Below the pieces are notes generated by a model that worked only from the letters and a program-made list of their open reading frames with translations, had not been told where the DNA came from and made no database searches. 64,000 nt of DNA. Source: Semisulcospira habei (Eukaryota; Mollusca; Gastropoda; Semisulcospiridae). Below are positions 11,289-22,257 of the stretch, piece by piece (within the stretch, counting starts at the first letter, position 1; the number at the start of each line of letters is the position of its first letter). The stretch is from contig BTPG01000004.1 in NCBI GenBank assembly GCA_036245525.1, positions 207,722,399 to 207,786,398 on the forward strand. Direction: 5' to 3'. Made by a program: the position numbers and the translations under genes.

Positions 11289-11500
11289 NNNNNNNNNNNN
11301 NNNNNNNNNNNNNNNNNNNNNNNNNNNNNNNNNNNNNNNNNNNNNNNNNNNNNNNNNNNNNNNNNNNNNNNNNNNNNNNNNNNNNNNNNNNNNNNNNNNN
11401 NNNNNNNNNNNNNNNNNNNNNNNNNNNNNNNNNNNNNNNNNNNNNNNNNNNNNNNNNNNNNNNNNNNNNNNNNNNNNNNNNNNNNNNNNNNNNNNNNNNN
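11289..11500. other. Assembly gap (212 N)
   Basis: The left flank ends in a PalC-type arm (GTCAGTAGC...CTACGATTCCTGTAGGA). The right flank begins in the right arm of a PalA/B core (TATTCTGACACCACCCTTG). The gap therefore opens between unpaired halves of hairpin elements. Confidence 0.95.
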
Positions 11501-11530
11501 TATTCTGACACCACCCTTGAACTATCATGG

Positions 11531-11915
11531 TCGATTGATTGATTGTACATTGCTTAACGTCCCGACAGCAACAAGACTTTCTCAGGACGTGCCTGCACTG
11601 CTTGTGAAAAAAAACCTAAACAGAACATTGAATGTATGTCGCCAGCCGGTCCAACACATTAAATAAACCTAACACATAGGGCCTAAATAAAGCTAAGACC
11701 ATTTAGCAACACACATCCAATATCAAGAGCTACAGGCAGCGCAGACAGTAGGGAGAGTTTTAAAAAGGCAAATACAGGTGAATGGACAAAGGGTAGACAG
11801 AAACACATGCCCCAGAATAGAGAGAAAAACCCACCCTGTGGGGCTGACCAGGGTGACCCTGGGAACTAAAAAATACCTAACCCCACCCAAGTCCCCCAGG
11901 GCAGACCCGGGTGGG
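11531..11915 (-). mobile_element. Retroposon with (ATCA)n tail and GGGACGTTAAGCAATG end
   Basis: Read on the minus strand, it starts CCACCCGGGTCTGCC and ends CGGGACGTTAAGCAATGTAC followed by CAATCAATCAATC. Almost the same ~385-bp unit recurs at 34529-34916 with both ends alike, which defines it as a discrete SINE or LINE-tail repeat. No clear tRNA box was found. Confidence 0.6.
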
Positions 11916-14900
11916 GTAGAACAGTAGGACCACAGCTAGGAGGAAGTGACCACCGCCCTATCCTCCTAACCCTAAAAGGATGCACAGCAGCTAGCTCGCC
12001 ACACCGGCCAAGATGGAACTACCGAAAGGCAGACTGGCGCTTGTTCAGTATCCGAACAAATGAGCTAATGCAAGACCTCGCTGTGTCTGGAAGGAACATC
12101 AACAATGTGGTCAGAGAGTTTAATGACATTATCAGTAAGGCAGCCAAGGAATCCATACCTCGAGGGGTCCGGAAAAACTACACCCCATACTGGACCGCAG
12201 ATCTTCAGAAAGCACATGACAACCTCACTAGGGCCAGAGAAGACGCTGAAACCAACCCCAGCCAAGAAAACAACATCAAGCTACAACACAGTAAGGCCCA
12301 GTATCTGAAGATGAAGTTGGAGTGCACAAGAAGAAGTTGGAGAGAGAAGACTGCAAGACTAAACATGGACAGGGACACCACGAAGTTGTGGAGACTGACC
12401 AAGGCGTTGAACGATGAGGGCACCAGGGAACAGAAGATCACCTTGGAAGAAGAAGGGAAAGCACTGACTGGTAGGAAAGCTGCAAACATGTTTGCACAGA
12501 TCTATGCGAAAGAAAGTGACATCACTGTCCCACGAATGCTTGCGAAAGAAATCAGACAGGAAGAAAGAGAGAGAACAAGAGATGTGAACATCCATGATGC
12601 AATGAAGAAGGACATCACCCTTCCAGAACTGAAGATGGCCATCAAACAGCTGAAGAAGAAAAAATCTCCAGGTCCAGACAGCATCTCAAACGAGATGTTA
12701 CAACACCTTGGCAACACTGCCTTAATGAAGCTACTGGACATCTTTAACCACAGCTGGAGAGGAGGACAGGTACCCCAGTGCTGGAAGGAAGCCAGGATGA
12801 TCCCAATTTTGAAGAAAGGGAAGAATAAGTCCAAAGCCCTGAGTTATCGCCCCATCAGCCTGACAAGTTGTGTGTGCAAGACCATGGAGCGCATCATCAA
12901 CAAGCGCCTGCAGTGGTACCTGGACTCTGAGAGCATTATCGTGCCAGAGCAAGCTGGCTTCAGAAGCTACAAGAGTACAGAAGACCAGACAACACACCTT
13001 GCACAGGTCATAGAAGATGCCTTTCAAGATCAGAAGGTGATATTAGCTGCCTTCATTGACCTACAGAAGGCTTTCGACAAGGTGTGGAAGGATGGTCTCC
13101 TTGTGAAACTCCTTCGCAGTGGCATCCAAGGGAATATGTACCGGTGGACCAAGTCATACCTGCACAATCGCAGAGCCCGTGTGACAGTGGATGGGTACTG
13201 TGGCCAAAAAGTGCTGTTGCGTCAGGGGGTGCCACAGGGGGGAGTCCTGTCACCGACACTGTTCATACTTTTCATCAACGACCTTGTGCCAGAGCTACCA
13301 AAAGGAGTACACACAGCCCTGTACGCAGACGACCTGGTACTCTGGTGCACAGAAGAGTATGCAACAACTGCTACATACAGGATGCAGCTAGCCCTGGACA
13401 GGCTGACAGACTGGACCAACAACTGGTGTGTGACCATCAACACAGAAAAATCATCAGCCACACTCTTCTCTCTCTCCAACAAGGCAAAGGCTGGCAACCT
13501 AACACTGGGCAACACCCCGCTGCGGTATGAAGACCAACAGACATACCTGGGAGTCACCCTTGACAAGAGGCTGACGTGGAAGCCGCACATTTGGAATGCA
13601 GAAGCGAAAGCTAGAAGAAAGCTGAACATCATGAGAAAACTGGCTGGAACACAATGGGGAGCCAATGAAAAGATCCTCAAAAATGTATATCAAGGCACAG
13701 TGAGACCACACCTTGAGTACGGATCTAATGCATGGTTGACGGCAGCCCAGTCACACCAGCAGACCATTGACAGAGTTCAGAACCAGGCACTGCGTATCAT
13801 CACCGGCGCAATGAGATCCACACCAATTGAAAAGATGGAAGAGACAACAGGCATCCCACCCCTGCGCATGAGAAGAGATTGCAAAGCCTTGATACAGTCC
13901 ACAAAGGTCAAGTCTTCCAAAGACCATCCTATGAACGCTAGGATGAAACAACCAACCTCAGGGAGACTGAAAAGATCAAGCTTTGTGAAGGAGACGAGAG
14001 CACTGCAGAGAAAACACCAGGCAAAGCTGCCTGCGCAGGTAGAGGCTCTGAATCCTGCTAGCGACCTTCCACCTTGGGAAAGTAAGCCAGAAAACATCAC
14101 CATCTCTTCCACGGTACCCTACATCACCACCAGAGATGAGCACAGCACTGTGAGCAAGAAAGCCCTGACACTGGCCATGCTCGAAGAAAGGTATCCCCAG
14201 GAAGCATGGATACGGGCATACACCGATGGATCAGCCACAGATGCAGTTCAGGATGGAGGGGCTGGGGTGTACATTCAATACCCAAACGGAAAATGGCAGG
14301 CAGAGGCAGTACCAACAGGCCTTCACTGCACAAATTACAGAGCTGAGGTGGAAGCCCTAGTCCGCGCAGCTAACACCCTTAGTGGCACTGCAGACCCTGA
14401 TGCCCAGATTGTCTTCCTTACTGATGCCATGTCTGTCCTTGAGGCAGCAACAGCAAGCAAACTGCCACGTCTACAAGAGGCACTGCAAAACATCAAGTGC
14501 ACCAGACTGGTGCTGCAGTGGATCCCTTCACACTGTGGCATCTACGGCAATGAAGAAGCTGACAGAATGGCAAAAGTGGGCGCAGAGAAAGAACAAGATG
14601 AAAATGGAGTCAGCTTCACAGAGATGAAGACCATCATTAAGTCTGTGTACAGACCACCACAACGGCCCCTAGACAGTTACCATCAGCTGTCCAGACAAGA
14701 GCAGGTGACCATCTTTCGTCTGAGGACCGGGCACAACCGACTCAATTTCCACCTGCACAGACGCTTCCACCTCGTGCCATCTCCCCTGTGCCCTTGTGGA
14801 GAAGCAGAGCAGACCGCAGAGCACATCCTCCAGGACTGTGGGAACCACCAGCCGCCGAAGCCCGCCACTCTACAAGAGAAACTGTACAGGCCTGTGGAGG

Positions 14901-14975
14901 CGCTACAGAAGACCACAGATTTCATTTTGAGAGCCAAACTCCAAGTGTGACGGCGTTCGAGAAGAAGAAGAACTA
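11916..14975 (+). mobile_element. I/Nimb-like non-LTR retrotransposon, 5'-truncated
   Basis: Contains the last part of an AP-endonuclease (GGSDHRPILL at ~11939-11970), then reverse transcriptase and RNase H, and ends after the stop codon in a short GAAGAAGAAGAA tail. The domain order EN-RT-RNase H points to the I group (I, Nimb, ingi and relatives). The 5' truncation is typical of incomplete target-primed reverse transcription. Confidence 0.82.
11942..14950 (+). CDS. LINE ORF2 fragment: endonuclease end, reverse transcriptase, RNase H
   Basis: A single uninterrupted frame of about 1000 codons. It opens with GSDHRPI, the closing catalytic motif of AP-type endonucleases. The reverse transcriptase follows, with KKSPGPDSISNEML, FIDLQKAFDKVWKDGL, RQGVPQGGVLSP and the catalytic YADD (about 13322). 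RNase H carries its acidic residues in YTDGSAT (about 14219), YRAEVEAL and LTDAMSVL, plus a PSHCGIYGNEEAD box. The C-terminus has the Cys-rich CPCGEAEQTAEHILQDC seen in I-group LINEs. The enzyme would nick the target and copy its own RNA. No internal stop is visible, so the insertion is probably young, but the first part of the endonuclease is missing and the copy is unlikely to move by itself. Confidence 0.85.
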   Translation, partial: GSDHRPILLTLKGCTAASSPHRPRWNYRKADWRLFSIRTNELMQDLAVSGRNINNVVREFNDIISKAAKESIPRGVRKNYTPYWTADLQKAHDNLTRAREDAETNPSQENNIKLQHSKAQYLKMKLECTRRSWREKTARLNMDRDTTKLWRLTKALNDEGTREQKITLEEEGKALTGRKAANMFAQIYAKESDITVPRMLAKEIRQEERERTRDVNIHDAMKKDITLPELKMAIKQLKKKKSPGPDSISNEMLQHLGNTALMKLLDIFNHSWRGGQVPQCWKEARMIPILKKGKNKSKALSYRPISLTSCVCKTMERIINKRLQWYLDSESIIVPEQAGFRSYKSTEDQTTHLAQVIEDAFQDQKVILAAFIDLQKAFDKVWKDGLLVKLLRSGIQGNMYRWTKSYLHNRRARVTVDGYCGQKVLLRQGVPQGGVLSPTLFILFINDLVPELPKGVHTALYADDLVLWCTEEYATTATYRMQLALDRLTDWTNNWCVTINTEKSSATLFSLSNKAKAGNLTLGNTPLRYEDQQTYLGVTLDKRLTWKPHIWNAEAKARRKLNIMRKLAGTQWGANEKILKNVYQGTVRPHLEYGSNAWLTAAQSHQQTIDRVQNQALRIITGAMRSTPIEKMEETTGIPPLRMRRDCKALIQSTKVKSSKDHPMNARMKQPTSGRLKRSSFVKETRALQRKHQAKLPAQVEALNPASDLPPWESKPENITISSTVPYITTRDEHSTVSKKALTLAMLEERYPQEAWIRAYTDGSATDAVQDGGAGVYIQYPNGKWQAEAVPTGLHCTNYRAEVEALVRAANTLSGTADPDAQIVFLTDAMSVLEAATASKLPRLQEALQNIKCTRLVLQWIPSHCGIYGNEEADRMAKVGAEKEQDENGVSFTEMKTIIKSVYRPPQRPLDSYHQLSRQEQVTIFRLRTGHNRLNFHLHRRFHLVPSPLCPCGEAEQTAEHILQDCGNHQPPKPATLQEKLYRPVEALQKTTDFILRAKLQV

Positions 14976-15257
14976 AATGCTGAAGCATGTTTTTGGTCAC
15001 ATCAAGTTTCACCCCCAACAACTGCCATTATTAAGTCTGAAGGAGGCACTGCCGATATAGTAGACCCCCTACACTGCTTAGGCAATAGGGTTGTAGTGGA
15101 CTGCACTGACAGAAAAATTGCTCAGTCACCTCGTATGCCGCTCTTTGACAGAGACGACCTGAACTGATTTTCGGTGAACCTCACATTGCCGGTTATATCT
15201 TATTTAGTTAGTTAGTACACATACCACATGCTCAGTGCTGAACATACACAAACAGTT
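14976..15257. other. No gene recognised
   Basis: LINE 3' flank and unique-looking sequence; nothing supportable. Confidence 0.4.
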
Positions 15258-15914
15258 AGATCGCACCTGCCCCGCCTCCGATCAGGCACCCCGCGGCGGA
15301 TCGCCAGCCCATAGAAAAATACACAGGTCAGTAAAGAACAAGACGATCATATCATCCCTAAAAAGGATGCGTCAGGTCAAGCCTATAACCCGCCATGTGT
15401 TTTTCTGGAACGTACGAAGTACTGAGGCAGGAGAACACACATCAAAAAATTATAGTTGACAAACAAGGTCAGATCAAGAAGGGAAGGCTGTTTGTATGTC
15501 CAGCGCTGTGTAATTCCCCTTGGTCTGTGTACTGTTCTACCAGAGCTAGCCTTTCTGGTTTGTATTCTATAACTCGAGACAAAATTTGTTACATTGTTGT
15601 GTATTGTCTTGTGCATAGTCTACTGTGGGATTTCAGGGTACTACCCGACCACATTTCCTGTTTGTGTATACCTGTTTCCCCTGCCTGCCGCTTCTTAAGT
15701 TCCACTGAGAAAAGACATGGGTTAAAGGCTTGACCTGGTGCATCATTTTTAGGGATGTACATGGTAGTCTTGTTCTTTACCTGCATATTTTTTTGTGGGC
15801 TTTCGATAGGGTGCCTTTTCAAAGTAGGAGGGGCGGCCGGCAGGGGATCTACTGATTTGTATGTCCTGCACTGAGTAATTCCCCTTGGTATGTGCACTGT
15901 TCTGCCAGCGCTAG
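15258..15914. repeat. Snap-back repeat with an overlapping direct repeat
   Basis: Bases ~15260-15420 are an imperfect inverted copy of ~15700-15860, for example CATCCCTAAAAAGGATGCGTC against TGCATCATTTTTAGGGATG. In addition the ~60-bp segment at 15489-15550 (TTTGTATGTCCAGCGCTG...) recurs directly at 15855-15914. No transposase is visible. Confidence 0.6.
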
Positions 15915-16599
15915 CTTCACCTTTTTACGGTGAGATAGTCAGATACATGTCAGTAGTTAGTTGTCGATATAGCTCGAATTAGATACCCGGCAGAACTTTT
16001 GCTTGGAAGTCACTCGTGTTTTGAGCAAACTACTGGGCTTAGAAGGCTCCCCGAAGTACCGTTGGACAGCTCACCGTGACTTTCTGCCTAATCTAAACAT
16101 GTCCCGAGCAAAAATCTCAACGTCGCTTTTTGGAGAAGAATTGGCCCGGTTTGGAGTATATGCAAAGTTCAAACCATTTTTCCAGCAAACTACTGGGTTT
16201 AGAAGGCTCCCAAAGGTACCGCTGGTCAGCGTTCAGCCCAGTCTAAAGACTGATGTGAAAGTGGTCCGGCCGCCGCCCCGCAAACTGAAATCTCAGTCAG
16301 CTTCGCTTCAATTCTGGAGAAAAATCATTGGCCGCGGGATGCAACGGCCATGTGGAGAAAAGTCCAACGGTACCTTTGGCAGCCTTCAAAGCCCAGTACT
16401 GAGTTTGTTGGGAAAATGGGTTTTTCAAACTCATTTTTGGCTCACGACGTGCGAAGCGAAAGTGAGTATGTTCTGGGCCAGTGGTCGTCCGTCCGCCGTC
16501 CGTGTGTAAACTTTAACGTTGGCATTTTCTCGGAGACTATTTAAGCTGCAGTCTTCAAACTTGGCGGCCAAAGGATATTTTGTGCGGCACGACCTTTCT
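15915..16599. repeat. Degenerate short repeats
   Basis: The phrase AAACTACTGGGYTTAGAAGGCTCCC occurs near 16024 and 16192, and a weaker copy (GGCTTAAAAGGCTCCC) near 17778. No gene; the open frames here follow the repeat and carry no known domain. Confidence 0.4.
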
Positions 16600-17530
16600 A
16601 AACATACCAATTTCAGTGACCTCTCACAAAGGTCAAGGTCACAGGTGATCAGGAAATATATCCAAAATAGCTATTTTGGGACATAATTTTTTTTTCAAAT
16701 ACTATTCACAACTTCAAACTCAAACTTGGTGCGAAGATACCTGGTGGTAAGACCTTTATATGCATACTAATTTGGTTGATCCCTCGGAAAGGTCAAGGGT
16801 CACAAGAGCTCAGGAAATAGGTCCAAAATAGCCCCCCCCCCCCCCCCCAAAAAAAAAAAAGAAAAAAAAAGGCCAAAATAGCCATATTTTTGCAAAAGAT
16901 GTTTTTTTCTCAAATACTATTCACAACTTCAAACCCAAACTTGTTACAAAGATACCTGATGGTAAGACCTTTCTATGCATACTAATTGGGTTGATCCGTT
17001 GGAAGGTCAAGGGTCACAAGAGCTCAAGAAATATGTCCAAAATTGTCATATTTTGACAAAAGATGTTATTTCTCAAATACTATTTATAACTTCAAACCCA
17101 AACTTGCTACAGAGATACTTGATGGTAAGACCTATCTATGCATGCTAATTTGGATGACCCCTTGAAAAGGTCAAGGGTCAAAAGAGGTCAGGAAATAGGT
17201 AACAAAATAGCCATATTTTGACAAAATTATTTTTTTCTCAATTACTATTCACAACTCCAAACCCTAACTTGCTACAGAGATACCTGATGGTAAGACCTAT
17301 CTATGCATACTAATTTGGATGACCCCTCAGAAAGGTCAAGGGTCACAAGAGCCCAGGAATAGGTAAACAAATAGCCATATTTTGACAAGAAATGTTTTTT
17401 CTTAGTTACTATTCACAACTTCAAACCCAAAAGTGCTACAGAGATACTGGATGGTAAGATCTATCTATGCATACTAATTTGGATGATTCCTCGGAAAAGG
17501 TCAAGGGTCACAAGAGGTCAACAAATGTGA
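16600..17530. repeat. ~165-bp tandem repeat array
   Basis: Phrases recur in the same order about every 161-166 bp: GGTCAAGGGTCACAAGAG, AATAGCCATATTTTGACA, ACTATTCACAACTTCAAAC and AAGACCTATCTATGCATAC. Starts lie near 16630, 16791, 17004, 17168, 17334 and 17500. One interval is ~213 bp because of a poly-C/poly-A insertion at 16832-16870. Confidence 0.8.
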
Positions 17531-18250
17531 ATAAAATGTCAATAATTGCAGTCATTATCAACATTTTTGCAAACTTTTCAATCAGATTTGGCACAGGTAG
17601 CTATGTACCCTTATTTAGTTGACTCATCGCAAAGGTTAAAGGTCATGGGGGTTTCACAGATGTGTGAAAACTGATTATATTTTGAGAAAACATGGATGTT
17701 GTTAGTGCAGAAGCCATCCTTACTTATTGTCAGACATGTGGATTGGTCATACACGTGAGCTTTGCTTTTCTTGTTCCGGCTTAAAAGGCTCCCAAAGGTA
17801 CAGTTGGACAGCTTTTTGCCTAATTTAAAGATCCGAAGTGGTCCCGAGCCATGTTAGCAGTTCACTGGGAAAATGATTTTGCTAAATTGGTTTAGCCTGC
17901 CCCACTCATACCTTAAGGTTTCATTCCCCTGAATAACACTACCGCCCACCTACTGCACATTCAAGTTGTCATGCGCAAACACCCCCCCCCCCCCCCCCCC
18001 ATTACAGCGAGTATATGCACGTATATAACATCACAATCATCTGTGATGTTAATTTGAACCTAGAAAGAAGACGTGCTTAGGATCTAAAAGAGACAACACT
18101 ACCTTATACCACGCGCACGAACAGACGCGCACGCAAACACACCCACACACTTGCATATCACATGACATTACCCGCCTCTTCAGCAAATTGATAGACCTGA
18201 GGCCGACATCTCGACCGTCCTTCACATGATGCCATGACTATAGGTCTATG
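17531..18250. other. No gene; 19-base poly-C run
   Basis: A decaying edge of the tandem array is followed by non-coding sequence. A homopolymer of C lies at 17982-18000. Nothing else is supportable. Confidence 0.4.
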
Positions 18251-18254
18251 TCAT

Positions 18255-19580
18255 GGCATCATTTAGGAGACGGATAGATGATGGCACGAAAGAAAGATCT
18301 GCAATTTGTTTTGCACATCACAGTAAGGACAGTTCCGTATCTCCTGGAGAAAGGCAACAAGGCATATTCTTCAGAGAAAACATGAGTATCATCAGATACA
18401 ACGTGGAAGGCTTTGTTACGCTGACACCTGCTTCTCATATGAAGAAGAAAGGCAGAGCTCCTGAACACCAGTTATCTTGCTACTGATGTTGATACTGCGC
18501 TGGAGCTTATGTCTTATCTTTTAGACTCATATTGCCAAACCAACAGATGCATGAGAAGATGAGTACACTTTGAATAAAAGACTGATAAAAGACACTTAAA
18601 ATAGAGTTGTCAACATAAAACTTGCGCAGCTTCCTCAAAAGATACAGGCGCTGTCAGCCTTTCTCGTGCAAAACATCACACTGTCTGTCCCATTTAAGTT
18701 TGTCATCACTGGTGGTTCCAAGGTATTTGTACTCGCTCACCTTTTCCACCATTTCATCAAAAATGACAGTGTCTGACTGCATAGAGGGTTTTCCTGAAGT
18801 CTATGCACATATCTCTCGTTTTGGCAGCATTGATGCACAGAAAGAAGTCACGGCACCAGTCCACAAAGTCTACTGGTTTTGTCATCAGAGAGCAGGCTCA
18901 GCAGAGCAGAATCGTCTGAGAACTTAATCAAGTGCCTGTCACTGTGTGCACTTCTGCAGTCATATGTGTACAATATAAATAAGAGTGGTGATAGCACACA
19001 GCCTTGAGGTGAACCTGTAGAAACAGACTTAACAGCAGACAATGTGCCGTTTACACGAACTATTTGCAGTCTGCACACGAGGAAGTCTAGGATCCACAAG
19101 GCCAAACTGTTACTCAGCAGTTCGAGAGAAGCTTGAAAGATGGTATGGAAGATGTCACAGAGCTGCGAGGCACATTGTCTCAAAATATGGCCAGAGATGC
19201 CATCAGGGCCAGCACTCTTCCTTGTGTTCGTACGCTCAAAAACCTTACTCACATCCTCCTTGCTGATTTGGGCGGTTTCATCTGACCTTGAGGAAGCTTT
19301 GATGTTATCAATCGCAGCACTAGTCACGGGTGTCAAAGCGACAGTAAAATGTATTCAATACCTCTGCAAGGTCACAATCGTTTTACCACCTAAAGGTGCC
19401 AATTGAGTGGAGGTTCCACTCTTAATGTCAGTCATTGTTTTGATACCCTGCTAAGTAGCTCACAAATCCCCTGTCTTAAATTTCGTTTCCATTTTGTTTT
19501 TGTAATTGTCCTTTGCTTTACGTATTTCAGACCGCACAACTCTAGGGCCTACCTATGAATCCACCATTGCACATACACAA
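18255..19580 (-). mobile_element. L2/Rex1-like LINE relic, internally deleted
   Basis: The minus strand encodes reverse transcriptase pieces: TRKSAGPDGISGHILR (about 19215), then after a deletion GSPQGCVLSPLLFILYTYDC and IKFSDDSALLSLL (about 18900-19030). Downstream comes a broken frame containing SEYKYLGTT and LYLLRKLRKFYVDNSIL. The segments between finger and palm blocks are missing and there are several stops, so the copy is non-functional. Assignment to the CR1/L2 superfamily comes from the RT phrasing. Confidence 0.7.
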
Positions 19581-19616
19581 ACACTCATTCCTATAGGAAC
19601 AAGGAAGCAAACGACC

Positions 19617-19727
19617 GTGGGCGACTTGACTTCATGGTTGGGCGAGTTGACTCCTGCCTTGGGCGACTTGACCCCCTTACTGTAGCGATTTGACCCCTTG
19701 CTTTGGCGAGTTGACCGGCAACCGCCC
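19617..19727. repeat. ~22-bp minisatellite, GGCGASTTGAC motif
   Basis: Five diverged tandem units, each carrying a form of GGCGACTTGACC or GGCGAGTTGACT: two on GGGCGACTTGAC, two on GGCGAGTTGAC and one decayed to AGCGATTTGACC. Confidence 0.7.
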
Positions 19728-19882
19728 TTTTCACAGCATTTCTGGTAGAAGGCTTTTAGCATTGTACTCTTACATTTTTGAGATCGCCGGTACATCTGAC
19801 TGTTCTGCCGATTGTGTGGGGGAGACGCTGTCAGGTCAGCACACATTGCTTGTCGGGCCCAGCCTTATGGCAAATAAGTCCT

Positions 19883-19990
19883 CAGTAAGCAAAGGTCCTC
19901 GGGCCTATGACAGCCGCAGGGGGCCTGCATACGTTTGTGCGCGGGCCCACTGCGGCCGTCATGGACCCGAAGACGCTTTGCTACAAGGGT
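19883..19990. mobile_element. PalE GC-rich palindromic element
   Basis: CAGTAAGCAAAGGTCCTCGG and onward pairs with CCGAAGACGCTTTGCT. The inner arms GGCCTGC/GCGGGCC flank a short AT loop. No TTAA at its ends. Confidence 0.6.
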
Positions 19991-20042
19991 ATTCTTGCAA
20001 TCATCTTTTACCCACTTGCACACACATACCTCACATACAAAT

Positions 20043-20226
20043 TTAACCCTACAGCCACCTTTCCTAAATTTTGGACTAACCAGTTGCCAGAGATGAATTG
20101 ACCATGATAATTCAAGGGTAGTGCCAGATTAGCTTGGCACCTTCAGGCACCAAGCTAATCTGGCACCACCCTTGAATTATGGTCGATTCATCTCCTGCTG
20201 TAGGGCGTCAAGGCTAAATGGGTTAA
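20043..20226 (+). mobile_element. PalB TTAA palindromic MITE
   Basis: TTAACCCTACAGCCACC to GCTAAATGGGTTAA. The core arms GTGCCAGATTAGCTTGG/CCAAGCTAATCTGGCAC are perfect, around a short loop. Confidence 0.82.
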
Positions 20227-20466
20227 ATACAACCATACAACTGATACACTCTTGTCTTCTGAAAGTGGTTTATTCTTGGTAGAATGCAAGTACATTATAG
20301 AAGTACACAAGAAACAATTCATATAATTATACATATAAATCTCAAGTAAAACATGATTAAATTTGTATCACTCTAAGGAAACTAATGACCTGTTCTGGAT
20401 GAAACTCTGACATAATTTCACATTAGAAAATGAACAGCTTGCCAGATCCACATGAAATGTTCATAA

Positions 20467-20668
20467 TTAATGCATTTCACCCCAAAGCTACATTTCGCAA
20501 AGTTTAGAAGCATCGCTACATGTCCCTGGGAGAAGGCTCAACCATAATACTTCAAGAGTAGTGCCAGATTAGGTTGGGACCTCATGCACCCAGCTTATCT
20601 GGCACTACCCTTGAACTATCACGGTTGATCCATCTGCTGCTGTAATGTGTTGGCGCTAAACGGGTTGA
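20467..20668 (+). mobile_element. PalB TTAA palindromic MITE, decayed
   Basis: TTAATGCATTTCACCCC to GCTAAACGGGTTGA. The core has several mismatches (TTAGGTTGGGACC against CCCAGCTTATC). Confidence 0.7.
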
Positions 20669-21487
20669 CAACCTGTGAGCAGCCAACAGTACTGTAAACA
20701 CACACAAAGGCTGCATGCACGATGGGGTTAGAATATGTTCCGTGCTGTTCATAACCAATTTGTATATTCCAACAAAAAAGGAAAGATGAGAAATCAATGT
20801 ACAGTTATTTGAGTTTATCTGAAGGTGTGAAATGCAGCAACAATTCAAAGTATCATGGTCAGTTTTCTCCCTGTTCAGTACATTCCTGATGTAGAACCAC
20901 CAAACTCCCAGTATACAAAGATTATCCGTGCACAGCTGTGGATACTGGGATGTTGTTATTCACTGTACAATTTCAGACAGAATCAAGATGAACGTACACT
21001 TCAATATGAAGAACAAATGCTTTATTGCCTACTTTATATACTGTATAAAAAAGAACAATTTTCTAAACATGCATCAATAAAAAATCTGTCAAAAATTGAT
21101 TCTCCAGTAAGCTTTAAATATAATCTGTAAGCATTTCATCACTAAAATGTTGTCCGAGCACAAAGTGTGCTGTTACTCATTACTAAATGTCCTATAAAAC
21201 TGTCATTTACAAAGAAAAGTCTACTTTACTTGTGAAATTATGTACATTCAAACAAACCATCTGCAATCACAACCATTTTTGTCCTGACATAAGTAGGTGG
21301 AATCGACTCTGTAAACATGTTCTGTTCATGTACCATGTAGTGTGAGTTTTCATTTACCGTTGTGGTGTGCGCAAGACTGCTGTTGTGAGTTCTGTTGCCA
21401 CAGTTTCACAGGACCTTTTTAAGCCAGACATGACAACATAGTGTCCAAAAACATAGCGAACGCAATGCACAGATTCAAGATGAAATC
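20669..21487 (-). other. Possible glutamine synthetase 3' UTR or unique DNA
   Basis: AT-rich and free of the palindromes that crowd its surroundings. On the minus strand, AATAAA signals occur at 21021-21026 and, further on, near 20269. This could be a long 3' UTR of the upstream gene. That is inference; no transcript evidence exists here. Confidence 0.25.
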
Positions 21488-21628
21488 TTAACTCAGTCTT
21501 CACTGAACGTCTGCAAGAGGCATAGATTCTCATGGGCCCCTGCAACTGCATGGGCTCATGAGAACCTGTGCCTCTTGCTACAAGGAGTGTCCTCAAACAC
21601 ATCCTCAGAGTTACTCAACCAGGGTTAA
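21488..21628. mobile_element. PalD TTAA palindromic MITE
   Basis: TTAA at both ends. The hairpin GCAAGAGGCATAGATTCTCATG mirrors to CATGAGAACCTGTGCCTCTTGC around TGCAACTGCA. Confidence 0.75.
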
Positions 21629-21899
21629 CTGTGACTGAACTGCCAAGAGCGTTTGTCTTGTTGAGCCATCACCTTGCAAGCCAACCAAGTCCTGAACAAG
21701 TTACGTTGATACATACAAGAAAAATGGTCCTATAATTATAGTGTGCATAACATATCCAACAAGATGGAAATGGGAAGATTAATAAAACAAGAGAGATCCA
21801 GAATATACATAAAAGTATGGAAGTCAGCAGTGATTAAAAACAAAGGTTAAAAACAAAAGCAGGCATATATAAATGTCAACAACAGTTGCACACTTATTC

Positions 21900-21981
21900 T
21901 TTCACTGTCAGAAGTGATTTATGTTGAGGTGATTCCTACAGGAATCACCTTGACCAAAAGCGCTAACAGCAAAAGTGTTAA
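21900..21981. mobile_element. PalC short hairpin element
   Basis: CACTGTCAG at the left, centre GGTGATTCCTACAGGAATCACC (22-base perfect palindrome, 21929-21950), right GCTAACAGCAAAAGTGTTAA. Confidence 0.65.
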
Positions 21982-22257
21982 TTGACGCGCAAAGCTGGAT
22001 CCTAATCGACAAAACAAAGCTAGAAGCAACACCAAACTAACAAACACACACAAACTTTGGAACACATGAACTGTCAAAAACATTTCTGGTTGGACTGGCA
22101 TGATAATGAACTGTTGGGCTTTATTATAAAAAAATGTATAACCGTCGCAAAAACAACGCAATGTTTTTTTTTCTCAATTAGAAGAAACACTACACATAAA
22201 CTACGGGTATAATCTCATCTGTTAATAGCACATGGCCTGAAAGACTGAAGAATAAAG

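Noticed and set aside
12205..13680. Several 90-150-codon minus-strand frames within the LINE
   Set aside because: Antisense shadows of the RT-RNase H frame without any known motif.
15994..16544. 168-codon frame starting MEVTRVLSKL
   Set aside because: It covers internally repeated non-coding sequence (two copies of ACTACTGGG...GGCTCCC) and has no recognisable domain.
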